The translations under genes were made by a program, and so were the position numbers. Shown here piece by piece: positions 11,491 through 24,999 of a stretch of DNA of 64,000 nt. The stretch spans positions 3,460,001 to 3,524,000 of the forward strand of contig JAQISU010000114.1 in NCBI GenBank assembly GCA_029339505.1, in the 5' to 3' direction. Source of the stretch: Unio delphinus. Its lineage: Eukaryota > Mollusca > Bivalvia > Unionida > Unionidae. Below the pieces are notes generated by a model. It did no database searches, was not told the DNA's origin, and worked only from the letters and a program-made list of their open reading frames with translations. Each line of letters begins with the position of its first letter. Within the stretch, counting starts at the first letter, position 1.

Positions 11491-14400
11491 CGTAGCGATA
11501 TGACTGAACAATTGTTAAAGCTACATTAAAAATTCAAATCTGACACTAGAATGAGGCAAAGAAAATTGACACAAAAGTAACCATCAGTCTTCAATTGCCG
11601 TACAGAGTAAATTTTTTCTTCGTTAGAATGCAAGCTTGAACTTTCTGTCTGAACGTTGAATGCACGATTGGTTGTAAATTTAAACTGCGTACATCCACCT
11701 TCGCTAGAAAGACATGGAAATCAAACTTTATAAAATTCATACCTTTGTTAGACAGATCTTTAACAATACAAAATGATGCAGAATTGGAAAGTTTAGACTT
11801 ATTCGTGGCAGGTTGAATAATAAATTACCTTACTTTAACATTACAATTTCCTTACTGTTAACAGTTTGCTACAAGAATGAGTATATAATGTCGTGGTCAT
11901 GTCCACGCAACACTGTTTAGTTGATATCAAGTAGCCAAGGTTACAAGGACAGTATGTGTTGATAAGTGAATGAGCCTTTGTAATGGTTTACGACCACGGA
12001 ATCTGGAGATCGTTGAAAGTCGTCGATCGGAGATAACATTTAGTATTTGATGATCTTAATTTAGTTACGTTAGAGATGAAATTTGGAGAAAGATTGTTTG
12101 AAAACTTGTCATTTTTCCTTTAAAATGACGTATTTGTATATGTGGCTATTGCAGACTTGAAAACAAAACTTTTGAGGGCGTCATAATAGGAAGTTGAAAT
12201 ATTATTCGGGCCACCATTTTCTGGAGTATATCAGTTCTGGACAGGCTATAATTGGATGTGTTTTGCCATGTGTACTAGTGTACAGACGAATTCTATGAGT
12301 GGTAGAATATATCCTGAAAAGAATTCCAGTGACATGTAGAAATCTCGACATTAATTTTAGATCTTTCTAAGTACTACCATTGCAATAGGAAATAAATATA
12401 TGCATGCCAGCTGATATGTTGATCAAATCTTATACCAAGAAGGATTTAATTTTTAACAATAGGTACGTCTAAGCCATTTTGCGTTGGACGCAAATCCATG
12501 CTAGTTAATAGACGCTGCCTTGTTCAGATTGTCAACCACTTCTTTTAAGAGATATTATTATGCATTATTTTGTTAACACCAAAACTGATATAATTGCGGA
12601 GTTTAATTTTAAGTTTGTTTTAAACGGCTTGTAGAGATAAATGCGATGTGGAGAAGCATGGCGAGGCAATGTAATAATTTCGGAAAATATTTCCCATATG
12701 ATGATGCCAGTTTACCCGAAATCCACGACAAAGATGACACCTTACTGACCAAAGTGATACCATGACAGACCGGCGCTGAACACTTGTTGCCTAGATTGGC
12801 TGCAGACTTCATGTGGCGCTTACTTAAAACAGTCGCAGTTGACTACAGCGTTGTACATAGCAGACCAATGATAAATCAGTTTTTTTAAACACATTTCTGA
12901 CATATCCTATAACAAAGAATTTTTCGTCATCCACTTGTGAAATCATTTTCAGAGTTTGCTTTTTTAGATTACAGTATTGATATTAATCCTATGAATGAAA
13001 ACAAATATCTGAACTGTATAGACCATTGTTTGTCCTTGAGCAGAAATCGTTGGATCGGACATTGTTTCCATATGTCTCTTTATTGATTGACATCGCAACT
13101 GGTGGAGTAGGATAGTCGGGTAAATCTGAAACTGCATGGCACATTTATACGATTGAAGGTTCTCTGCTACGTTTGTCTTCACTGTTATTCTTCTTGTACC
13201 TTTCCAAAAGTTGCGTTGTTGCCAGATAGTTAATGCGAAACGCTGCAATATTCTTCATTATTTTATATCGTTTCGTCAGTTCGTTCTCAGCAGAATAAAC
13301 ATCTGCCCGGAAAGAAACAAATAAAACGTGGACGTGGAGCTTGACCAATAAATACTAACTTAAAGCGGCTACTGCCTAACGAATGTCTGTTTATCCAAAA
13401 CAACGTAACGATTAATATATTCAAATCTTTGACGTGATTTGAAAACATTTTTCAAAGACAATGCTATAGAACTAGAATGCTTCTTTGATTACATTGTAGT
13501 ATACAAAGGTAAAGGACCAGGATGCCATACGAATAAATAATACCTGTATTCTACGACAATTTGTTTATTAAATTCTTGTACTAGTTTCTGAAAAGAGCAT
13601 ATTTGCGTTACTAACATTCACTTGAAATTTTTATAATCTGTTAATCTGGTACGTTTGCATCTTTAACATCCATTATCAAAGATTTCGGTCATTAGTTTTC
13701 TTAGAACGAAAGAGATTATGAGACTGGGTTTTAAAAATGAAGATAAAAGAATGCTGAAGATTATACTCTTTGACCTGGTAATTAAATTCGGAGACTGTCA
13801 AGACATTAAACTTTAGAATCATCTGATGTAAATTCAGGAAATCTGGATACCATTTAAATGCATTTATTTCCTTGAACTTTTATCGATTTCATTTCGTTTT
13901 CCAGTCTTTTCGCGCCTTTATAATGTAATTGTAAAGCTTTTTCTTACTTTCGTGTGATAATTTCCTTTCTATAAACAATCCTGAAGATCGCCAATAAAGA
14001 TTTTGTAGAACGCTAAAACAAACTAAAGAAACGCAACATCCCTAGGTGTGTCAGTAATGTTTTGATTGTTATTGGTAAACGGATTTGCCTTGTTAGTATG
14101 TAATTTTCCACATGTTCTCGCTGAAAGCAGACCAATCGGCCTATGACTTGAATTAAAAATCATTATTTAAAAAAAATTTGAGTGGTTGCCTTGCAAGTCG
14201 GAACACGCTAGTAAATATTTACCGGTAGTTGTAAGGAAGACCACACGTATAAGAAATGACTTAACTGAGTAGATATGATTAATTCTATCATGCAAAACTA
14301 GCGTTACTTTTAAAAAAAAGACCTTGATAGTGAAGCAAGTGAATGTTATCAAACATGATAAGCGTTAAGGTAGATGTATTTTGCTAGTTGGAATGATGAA

Positions 14401-17400
14401 TTTAACCGGTAAAACTGACATTGTTACAACCATTCCATTGAATGAACCCAACATTCAAAACTGCTGTCTGTCTCGCCGTCTGTCTCTCTATCTCTGTTAT
14501 TGTCAGGGCACATCAACACTCTGAATGTAGCATACAGACGAAAGTACTATCAAGAGCCTTGCTAAACGAAAGACCCAGTGTTCCCTTACTGGGTTGATCC
14601 GATAGTTGGGGAAAAAGCCAATACCTTGCTGGTCACTAGTATAATGAATATAAATGTGAACAGCCTCTACTTACATAGGCATGACAAGTGCTTGCGAAAA
14701 TCCGGCAATTGGCTTGTAACGAGGCTATTATGTCGTACAAGAATGTCAATGCATTTTTTACAGAACATACTATTGTTATCTGCGTTCTGATTATTTAAAT
14801 GTAACAAGGCATCACCTACACTATAAGCACATGTATGCCATTAAGCTTTGCGATGAAAAATAATCAAGTAAATGTAATACACACCATCAGGACCAAGATG
14901 ATGGAATTTATGCCTATCACAATAAATAAATCCTTATCGCGCGCCTTCTTCATATACGCTCCCAAGGTCTTGTTGAAAAACAAGTGTGCTGCTGTCAAAT
15001 CACTCGCGTGACACATTCTGAAAATCCTTTTATTACATTGCATAGACATTTAAGTTTCCCTATCGTATTGAATGTAAATAACCAGCCCGTGAAGTTGATA
15101 ATGAGAACCCCTGACATGTGTTGATAGTATTGGACTAAGCTACACACAAGTCACAAAACAGACGTACTGACAAAGAGACTGACAACGGTAATACTGTTTT
15201 GACAAATCCATGATTTGACGCTAAAATCGGACTTGAATATATACTGACATAATATTCCTGCAATGAATACGGTATTTCAGTGCATTAAGCTAGACTAGCT
15301 GTATTTTAAACAAGCGTTGAAAGCAGTGCCCAAATGCTGGTTATTTCGTACATGGCGTGTGAGTGAAGCAATAGACACAAAAAGATTAAGAATATTTTGT
15401 TTTATATACTTAATTTCTGAGTTGCATTACACTTATTAAGAAAATCAAGACTATGCATACATGAAACATTGCTTTGGAAACGGGATGGGGCATTAGTATA
15501 GGTAAAATTCCGCAGTACATAACTAATACTGAGGAATGATGCCAAGAGTATTAGCACTCCTGCACATGCCTTTAATCCATTTAATGCCTACCAAAATCTT
15601 TTAATGTTAAAAGAGTAATAAGGCTTAATGTGACGTCTTGCCTGGTACTAGTATGTAAAATCTCACACCCGTGCAGTATCCTGCATACAACCATACAGTG
15701 TCATGACTGTATGCATAGAAGAGAAAGTAACAAACGTTAAAAAGAGCTTTAGGTACTTAATGGAACCTAAAAAGGTCACTGTATCTTTATTTTGCTGTTC
15801 TCGATCATTACCCTACAGGATGAACATGCCTATGAAATTTCATGACTCTATAGAGAGCAGTACAACACGAAAAGGTTCGATACAAATATAATTACAAAAC
15901 AATTAGAGACAACTGATCCAAAGTTATTATGCTTTGAGAAAGAAACATTTAAATGCGTTTTCATACCTCGTATATACAAGTCGGCAATCGTTTGACATTT
16001 CGAATAAACAATACTTTCAGATGTAAATGTATCTTTGAAAACAGCGACAAAGATATCCTAAAAAAACAATTATGTACTAAAAGTGAAGTCATATTACAGA
16101 TTTTTAAACTTTTGATATATCAATGTATGGTATCGTGTGCTGTGTATCAGGAATTAGATAAATAGACAAGGCCTCTCGATCTCGATGTACTCGGCAGCGT
16201 TTTGTCCGTGGGCCCAACGACAAGCACTGGTGTAATGAACATCCATCATAAAGACTTGTCAAAGATACGTTTGTCCTGTCGGAAAACCTGACCGTAAGCA
16301 AAAAGAGATCTTAAATTCACAATTTGGGGATTTTCTACATAATACATTGTGCAAATGTTATAATAAGTCAAGGGTCTAACTTCCATATGTAATTTTTGGA
16401 AATCACTTTTTTGGATTATTGTGTAAATGTAAGATTTGTCTCCCTTGGGCGGTAATAGTGCAAATCTGTTTGATCTTATTATACCTGATATTTACCTAGT
16501 GGAAGTAATCAACTAAAATGTCATTGACCTCGTCATAAACTGAATTGCCTCATTTTTACCGGGAAAATAACAATGATTTTCAGCATTTACTGAATTTGAA
16601 TTGTTTTTATTGTAATTTATAATTCATCAAGTTTGTATGCTAAAATAAAATCAATAATCAGAATGTCTACTAAGAATGTAAATCCTTGAGTGAAAATCCG
16701 CTAAAAACAAATATAAAGATGTTGTTGTAATTGATCGAAATAGTAGTGTTGTGATGCCAATGATCTGATCACTTTATCATATTTTATCACATGGTCGTGG
16801 TGGTAGTGACAGTGGTACTTTGGAGAGGGCGTCGGAACACGTATCATAATATTTATTTCAAAACAATAGATATTAAATAAAGTTACACAACCAAAAGTTT
16901 GCATTTATTATGCATTATATATGTCTCATTTAGCTGTAAGCGACGCCATCCATTACTCAATACTAGAATATTCGCAGTTAATTCGAATTCGGGATTATAC
17001 TATTAAATCAAGTCATCCGAAAGTGTTTGATCCTTAAATATGTATTGGAAAGTTTCTAAATATTATGTTTTGTAGCAGCAGGGCATAGCTTCGTAAATTG
17101 TCCCGTTTAAAATATTTTATCTTAAGACTATCGTGTGATTTATTCCGTTACTATTGTTGAATAAATAACCATTTGGTTATAATTTGGACATGTGTGTTAT
17201 AGGCTTTTGTATTGTTATTTAAACGAATGCGTACACCCACCATATAACCTTAAACTATCTAGTTACTGAAATATGAATAGTTAATTATATTTGGTATTAT
17301 AAACACCAGGTTCGATACAAGGCTAATATCTCAAAAACACCCTACATAACAACTATTTTAAACTGCCTCACGGCGTTTAGCACACAATGTGTTTTCAGTT

Positions 17401-20400
17401 TCGACATTAACGAGAGGGTTGAAATCTTGCTGTTTTAATATTAATTTGTGTCAAAAAAGCCTTTCGCACATGAAAACTACATGTTTGTTGTGGGGGATGG
17501 GTGCATATACGTCTGTTATTTTGATTGTCCTTTGACCTGCCTTTGAGAGATGTTCTTATTTTTAAACGTATTATATCCATTCTGCCGCACATCATTTGAA
17601 CTTGTCCAAATAACACTTACACTGAAACAAAGGTCAGTTCATTTCTTCTGCCTTTAAGTTATCAGGCCATGATGTATTCCGTCGGTGGTACATCAAATTC
17701 CATGGAAGGAAATAAATGACAGTGTTCGGTACTCAGGACTTAGAGTATCATCAACACTTTTACAAGACGTGATTCCATATTCCATTTCAATGCAGTTTTG
17801 ATGACGTGGTGTCTGTGTGTCGGTGGAATGGTGACTACGTTTCTTTGATTTCGTTTGACAGCAGATTCGTTATGAACGATTTATGAACAGTACAGACCAT
17901 AACGACACGACAACCAAGACCTTATCTGTGTACTAAAGACGTATTGCGAATAAAGGGTTCGAGATGGTGATGAAAAAATGTTGCATCGTTTCGTTGAAAA
18001 AGACATTCGTCTGGTTTAATCCGCGCTTAGTATGTATCATAAAGTGTGTACAGCTACTTGATTACACCAACATATTTACAACTGGAAAGACGTACGTGAC
18101 TGGACAAGTCTTGGATTTGATCAATTCACTCAAGAGGTGTCAGTTATGCCAAAAATGCAGGAAGTTCCTGATTAAGGAAATAATATCACTTTCTACATTT
18201 GATAAAAATGTAAAACCTGAAAGTGGAAATAAAGTCTATAATGAAACCTACTTAAGAAACAAAGGGAGAAGAAGCAGACACAGGGGAAGAAATGTTTGTA
18301 GTAGTATAAGCTAGGAAAGATTGAAGACATGAACTAACCGGAATTGTTGGTCGATTGGGTCGATGAATACCACGCAGACAACATTCGTTTTCCTGCCATG
18401 AACTTTTAACCAATCCAACGAGTGTAACTGCAGACTTACTTGTTTATATGCATCTTTGGTAATTCCAGAGTATGTTTCATTTGTGTACAAATTAATTTGC
18501 TCCTTGTGTGATTTTGTTGTCTCAAAATGTGTACACTGACTCAAAATGTACATACATATATATTTTTCACTTTTGTTATTCTTTGAAAAACTTAGGCTTG
18601 TGCACAGTGTATATAATATCATGTCTCGTTATAGAAACCCAGTCTGATATGGCATTAGCGTAAAGGTTAACAGCTGATGTCACTAGCACTGTATCTTCGC
18701 GATCCCCTTAAAATATCAATTGAGGGACTCATTGGTTTAGACAAAACCACATTCAGTTAATGTTTGATCCAAAACAACACGTGCTGTCTCGATTGTCCTC
18801 CGCTACATATTTCATTGTGTTATTCGGACCGGCAATATATTTACTCGGACTGGCCATCGGTTTACACATTTTTCTAAGAATAATCAAGGAGATTCGATGT
18901 CATTGGTGTATGACATTCTCGCATCGTGATTGACTTCCATCAAATAATGTTTGTACTTTTCCATGACGTGTTAGGAGCAGCAAAATAAAGAATGAAAGAT
19001 TAGTTTGCATGATAAGTCTTTTTTACGTTAAACACAATGCAGTCAAAGCACAATAAAGCACAAGGCATAATCTGTCTAAGTACCCATTTCGTAGTATTGT
19101 TTAAAAATTCAGAAGAAATACTAGCGTTAGCCAAAACCTTGTCTAATTTATGGACATGATGATGCCAGTCAAACACGAAATACTTTTATTCATCAATATG
19201 ACACATGCAACTCCCGAATATTTCAAAACGTCCTACAAATTTGGCTCACATATCACCCAAAAAGGAGGTCATATAATTTACTCGTCACCTTTGGCGTCCT
19301 CTCTGATCCCATTCCCTAAGAAGAAAATCAACCTAAGAACCTTTTTAAAAAACTTTTACTTCCAACGGTATTTAACATGACATTCGTTCAATCACAGCCT
19401 GCTCTCAAATTTATCTGTGCATTGTATGCCATCAGTTGCGCAACACATGTACAAGCATGGTCATCAATGTCATAAAGAGTCGAGTCTCAAAGAAGTCTTA
19501 ACGATGGTTAACTGTGACAGTGTTATGTATATTTAATTTGTATAGTTATAGTGTGATACTCGTTGCCCCATTCCTGAGGATACGTTTTTGAGCCTTAATG
19601 AATAATGTGTTAGCATTGCATAGCTAATTGTTGTCTATGTATTTGCTATATATTATTCTTATATTATTTGTAGGTACACATTAAATTTGTTTGGATTTTT
19701 TGATACAGCCTTTACTTCAATTCTAGAAAATCGCATAAACAAATTGTTTTTATAGTTTAATGAATATTCGCAATAAAATTACCCTCATCTTAGACATTGT
19801 TTTGTGACCTACACCTGTTATTAGAGTTGTTTACATCATAATTACTCATTCCTCGCTTAATATCTAAGGTGGAATAATTATTATGAGTAGAGTTTAGTTG
19901 GGTTTCTTTTTCTTAATTTGAGAGACTTTATTTATTTAAATTTTTTATTTGATTTCCAAAGTGCTCCAAAATAAGTTCTGACTTAAAATGCTTTTGGGAT
20001 TGTTGTGAATTCATTTAATGACATGTTGAATTAGATCAGCGTGATACAATAAGACCAGTCGCACATCGACTGTATTCCAGTACATTAGTACATTCAATAG
20101 TGACATGTATTAGGAACACCTCTACTTAATTAATTTAAAACAACATGTAAAGAAATCATTGATACTCTCTTTAAATGTGATCTGAGTGTTCCAGGGACGG
20201 AACAGTAACTTGGACACAGACATAAAAAGCAACTGGGACAACATTGCTAAGAACGATTGTTGTGCACCATATACGAAGATTGATGAAACGAAACAAATTG
20301 ACACAATTTCCTTGTAGGACATCCAATTTGTATTAATAGTTCCCGTGGAAGGGTGAAGTTATAATCTACTCTGATAGATTTCAGTTCTGTCACGAAAAGC

Positions 20401-20945
20401 AAAGAAAGATAAAAGCAGCGAAGACCGTTAGATTCACAAACATGAGGATAGAAGAAGAATATAATGAAGCAAGGGAAGTTTGATGATAACACTATTGGTT
20501 CATTTGTTCCTAAAAGCATGTGACCTTTATGACATATAAACTTTCGACCATCCATTTACAATAATATTTCGAACACTCCTTTTCCCATGTCAATTTCATG
20601 TTTGTCTCCACACTCATTGTGTTCTCCATAATACCATCGCAAAAAATAAACTCTACGTGTATCGCTCAAGTGGAAACATTTTTTCCTGAATCGAGCTTCG
20701 AACGATTACTGCTCTAAAACTTCGTATGCTATTAAGCTACGAAAATATCCAACTTGAAAAAATTTCACTTTTACTCCATTAACCTTGTACCATTTCTTTC
20801 TAAAACGTTCGACCGTCCATTTTCACGTTAAACTTTCCACGAAATATTTTCAGTGTGAATTTCTCATTAGGCACCCCATAAAGGTTTATCGCCAATAATA
20901 CAATCCCAATGTTAAGTCGTGTCTTTTTATTCGCACAAACGTTCG
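11491..20945. other. Gene-poor stretch
   Basis: No gene is supported. Two open stretches read like possible relics: 12624-12886 (one internal stop) and 17964-18314 (116 codons). Both are unrecognised. The rest is AT-rich unique-looking DNA. Confidence 0.4.
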
Positions 20946-20961
20946 ACCCTATGTTATCATC

Positions 20962-21743
20962 TCATGGTCAGTATGGAACCTAGGCGTTACTCTAGACAGT
21001 ACTCTCACACTGCACCAAAATGTCATGAACATATGCAAGGCTGCATATCTTGAACTGAGACGCATCACTTCCATTCGCAAATATCTTTCAGTTGATGCCA
21101 CTAAATACTTGTGTGTTCATTAGTACTTTCAAATCTGGACTATTGTAACTCAATTCTGTCTGATTCGTCACAATATTTACTCCAAAAAGTTCAAAAAGTT
21201 CAAAACACAGCTGCACGGATCATCTTTAGAGTACCTCGATCACAGCACACCTCACCACTGCTGTGTACCCTATACTGGCTATCAATTCGATACAGAATCA
21301 AACACAAAATTTGTTCTCTGTGCTATGTTTCAATGACAGACTCCAGTCAAACATACCTATCCGGACTCACCCATGTGTATACACCAGCTAGATCCTTACG
21401 CTCTTCTGATAATCGTATACTCATTGTTCCCAAGGTGAAAACAAAGTCATATGGACAACGTTCGTTTGCACACCAGGGCCCGGCGACGTGGAACGAATTG
21501 CGCATTGAAATTAGACACAAAGACACAGTGGTCCCTTTTAAGAGTGCTCTTAAGACTCACCTGTTTCGACTGCAGGGACAAACTTAGCGACCTAATCATG
21601 TTTTGTATTTTATATGTTTTCAGCATGTTTTTATGTTTTCCAATTTCGTGGTTTTTGTCATTTGTTGTTCTGTAGTGTAGTCATATCATTATTGATGGTG
21701 TAAAGCGCTTAGAGCTTCGAAAGATTAGGCGCTATACAAAGTC

Positions 21744-21790
<47 letters not shown>
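20962..21790 (+). mobile_element. 5'-truncated CR1/L2-type LINE, copy 2
   Basis: It begins at NLGVTLDSTLTLHQN and is frameshifted near 21108. It then runs open from 21111 to 21587 through LDYCNSILSDSSQYLLQK to PATWNELRIEIR and FKSALKTHLF, the usual C-terminus of CR1/L2-type reverse-transcriptase proteins. The 3' UTR ends with AAGCGCTTAGAGCTTCGAAA, and an (ATT)n tail follows. It lacks the catalytic domain. Confidence 0.85.
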
Positions 21791-22781
21791 GTAATTTACA
21801 ATTGTTAAATTCTAGTTTGGTCCTATAACGTTTTGACTCCTGTTAATACATGTATGGGAGTCTATTGTAACACCAGTACTACCAGGTTGCTACCTGTATT
21901 ACTTAGAGAATTTAACATTGCACGTATTCTTAAGTATTTGTTTCAACCGTTTGATTATAAATGTTTGCTTTTGCCAAATTCTGGGCGACAAAATTAGTAC
22001 AAATTACAAAAAGGGAACTTAAAAATCTTACGATATTGTTCATGCAAGAATGTGTGTGCGGTAAAATATTCTATCAGCATATCAAGATAGGATGAATTCG
22101 TACACTTTTAAATCTGTTTAAATGTAAAATATTACAATTATAATGTTATGATATATGTAAGCGGCTTCATATACAGCATAGTTGTATCTTCTATATATGA
22201 TAGCTAGATATCGAAGAATCGGCTTTTAGATGTATTTCGGTGTGCTTTACAGATTACGAAACCTTTGACAACACTCACATGGGAATGTTGATTTTTAAAA
22301 AAAACACCAAACAAGAAGTATCAGCAACACATTGAACAATTGATTTTATGACAATTTAATAATAACTTTTCGTTTTTGCGAATTCATGAGCACTTTCCGA
22401 AAACTATTATCTACACCGTGACATAATTATTGTCTACATTCAGTAGCAAGTAGAGTTTGTGTACTTTGTCCTAAATATATACATTGCCATTGCAAACCAA
22501 AGTTATCATTTGAATTATCTGTCTGCTGTCTAACAGTGATCAAAAATAATGTCAGTTTAAGTATTTAAGAAATGAATGAGTACTATGTTTCTCTACGTTA
22601 TTAGAGTTGCAAAGCAAACAATGTCCAGGTTATTGTTTACCTTCATCAGTGATCCAAAAATGTTTTAGAAACGTTTTAAATGGCAAAGTAAGAAGATTAA
22701 CTTATGCACGATTTGATAGTGGATGTGTAAGAGTTACCTCTACATTAATATATATCATTTGATTTTTTTTATTACATGAAA

Positions 22782-22814
<33 letters not shown>

Positions 22815-23879
22815 TGTATGTATGTATGTATGTATGTATGTATGTATGTATGTATTATATCGCTTTGTTATCTCTAGGTATATGTTCTTGTACTTTTAAA
22901 GTGTTGTCAAATTTCACTAAATTTGCCAATCTGTAATGAGAGAAATGTTGTTTGAACTCATTTGGACCATCTCATAAAACCCATTCCATGAAATTAAATA
23001 ATTTTCAAATTATTGTCGACTACTCAAAGTAAACATTTGACTAATCTCCCATAACTCATGTATATATGTATGTATGTATGTATGTACGTACGTACGTACG
23101 TACGTACGTACGTACGTACGTATGTATGTATGTATGTATGTATGTATGTATGTATGTATGTATGTATGTATGTATGTATGTATGCATGCATGTATGCATG
23201 CATGCATGCATTCATGAATGTATGTCTGTATGTATATGATATGTGTATATGTATGTATGTAAATATGTCTTTCTGTAATGACATATAGGTCGGTTGAACT
23301 CATTTGGACCATCTCATAAAACCCATACCATGAAATTAAAAAAATTTCAAATTATTGTCGACTACTCAAAGTAAAATGTTGACTAATCTCCCATAACCCA
23401 TATGCATGATGTTTTCTTCTACAAATTTCCTAGCAAATGAATGGAGAGGTGAATAAATAAGAAAGCAAACATTATGCAAGGATTGTAAAGCAAAACGTAT
23501 GGGACCATACCATTACACAAGTGGAGTTGATCTAGAAAATACATTTTAGAAACGCTTTTATAAATGTAAACACATTCAACGTCAAGAGATCACATAGAGA
23601 AGGTGTTGCAAGGAGAATTATAATAACCTTAAAACACAATAGATAAATGAAGTGAAACGGCTCTAATAGAACAACCTATTATTGTGTTGTGGATGGTGTA
23701 GACGTGCCATGTATTATATTAAAGTCGTCAAAACGTAAGGATGTTTTCTTACAGAATTTACTATATAGTGCTATAACGATGCTGGATGTTGCTTTGAAAA
23801 TTCAACAACACCAACAATGGCAACTAATATGCAAAACGAATTGTTTTGAAAGAATTAACTAAATATGCAGAAAAAATCC
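21791..23879. other. Intergenic DNA with GTAT microsatellites
   Basis: It contains (TATG)n at 22786-22855, the compound tract at 23063-23265 and two copies of a 108-bp flank. No gene is seen. Confidence 0.6.
22952..23401. repeat. 108-bp direct repeats flanking a compound microsatellite
   Basis: Copies at 22952-23059 and 23294-23401 differ at few positions (shared start ttgaactcatttggaccatc). Between them, 23063-23265 holds (GTAT)n, (GTAC)n and (GCAT)n blocks. A further (TATG)n tract precedes the first copy, suggesting a duplicated microsatellite-plus-flank unit. Confidence 0.9.
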
Positions 23880-24999
23880 ACAATGGAAGACCCTTATATT
23901 GGCAGGGGATTTTAATTGGGTAAGAGACAATAAAGACAGAAAAGGACAATCGATAGCTGATGACAAGAGATTTAAAACGAAAATGAACAACCTAGTAGAC
24001 AAACACAAATTATTAGATGTATACAGAAGACTAAATTTTCCATGGGTGGAAATTACGTATGAATACAAACGGAATCAGGGGAATAGGATATGGGAATAGG
24101 ATATATACTTTTTTAAGAACATCGTCAGGGAAAAATAACTATAAAAAAGCAGGCATTATAGATTTTATAATTTCGGATCATAAATTAGTATATATAGAAT
24201 TAGGGCAATTTAAAAACATAAAATGGGGAAGGGGGCATGGAGAAAAAACAATAAAATTTTTGAAGATAAAGAATTTGAAATCGAAAAAAGATGATATTCA
24301 AATTTTTTTATAAAAGGGAACTTAGATGTTATCAAAGAACGGGATAAGTTAAAGAGAAATTTTAAAAGCAAAATCTGTAAAAAATTAATTAAAACAACGG
24401 GCAGGAAAAAACATATTGGTAAAAGAGGCACAAGAGAACGAAAGAAAACTTTTACTTAATAGTTGGTTGAGGAAAAAAGAAGAGAAAAACATACATAACT
24501 CAGAAGAGAAAAAAAATGGAATCGGCAAGTAGAAAAAAATTAGAAGAGCAAAAGGGGGGATATAAGAGCGGGTACATTTAGAGGGATATATAAAAAAGCA
24601 GAGGGATTATAAAAGAAGGAGGAATTAGGAAGAGGGATGAAAATATGTCTAGATGGATTAAGTATAAATAGGATTGGAGAAACAAAGGATACAAACGAAA
24701 TACTAACTCACATTAGAGAATACTACTCACGAATGTTCACATCACAGGACATAGATAACGAAATAATAGACAAGTACTTACGAGAGACACCGTGTGAGTT
24801 GATAGCACCAAAACATAAAACCTTATGTGATGATTTCATCTCACAAAACGAAATAACATCGGCAATACACAACTTAAATAAGGGAAAATCATCAGGGAGA
24901 GATCGACTCTCTGCGGAATGCTACAAAACATTATGCGGGGAGTTGTCGCTAGTGCTGGAATGGTTATACAGTAATATACTTCTAAGAACACAAATATAA
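23880..24999 (+). mobile_element. L1/Tx1-type LINE relic (endonuclease and start of reverse transcriptase)
   Basis: LAGDFNWVRDNKDR near 23900 is the APE-type endonuclease motif, and IDFIISDHKLVYIEL near 24160-24200 is its catalytic SDH end, in a different frame. NLNKGKSSGRDRLSAE near 24870 is the conserved entry to the reverse transcriptase (x-GKSxGxD-x). The open stretch then ends, so the palm domain is missing. The region is AT-rich with several frame breaks. Assignment to the L1/Tx1 branch rests on motif style. Confidence 0.7.

Noticed and set aside
13145..13348. Minus-strand 67-codon frame with a helical, charged sequence
   Set aside because: It looks protein-like in parts but has no family match, splice context or neighbouring exon that I can support.
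19150..19380. 76-codon frame starting MDMMMP
   Set aside because: No domain is recognisable, and its length is compatible with chance in this composition.
20122..20555. Overlapping minus-strand frames and a cysteine-bearing plus-strand stretch
   Set aside because: All are short and interrupted, with no recognisable motif.
23010..23312. Long open frames of Tyr-Ile-His-Thr or Met-Tyr-Val-Cys repeats
   Set aside because: They are translations of the GTAT/GTAC microsatellite and open on both strands; similar frames at 29132, 42545, 44607, 54694, 58417 and 59165 were dropped for the same reason.
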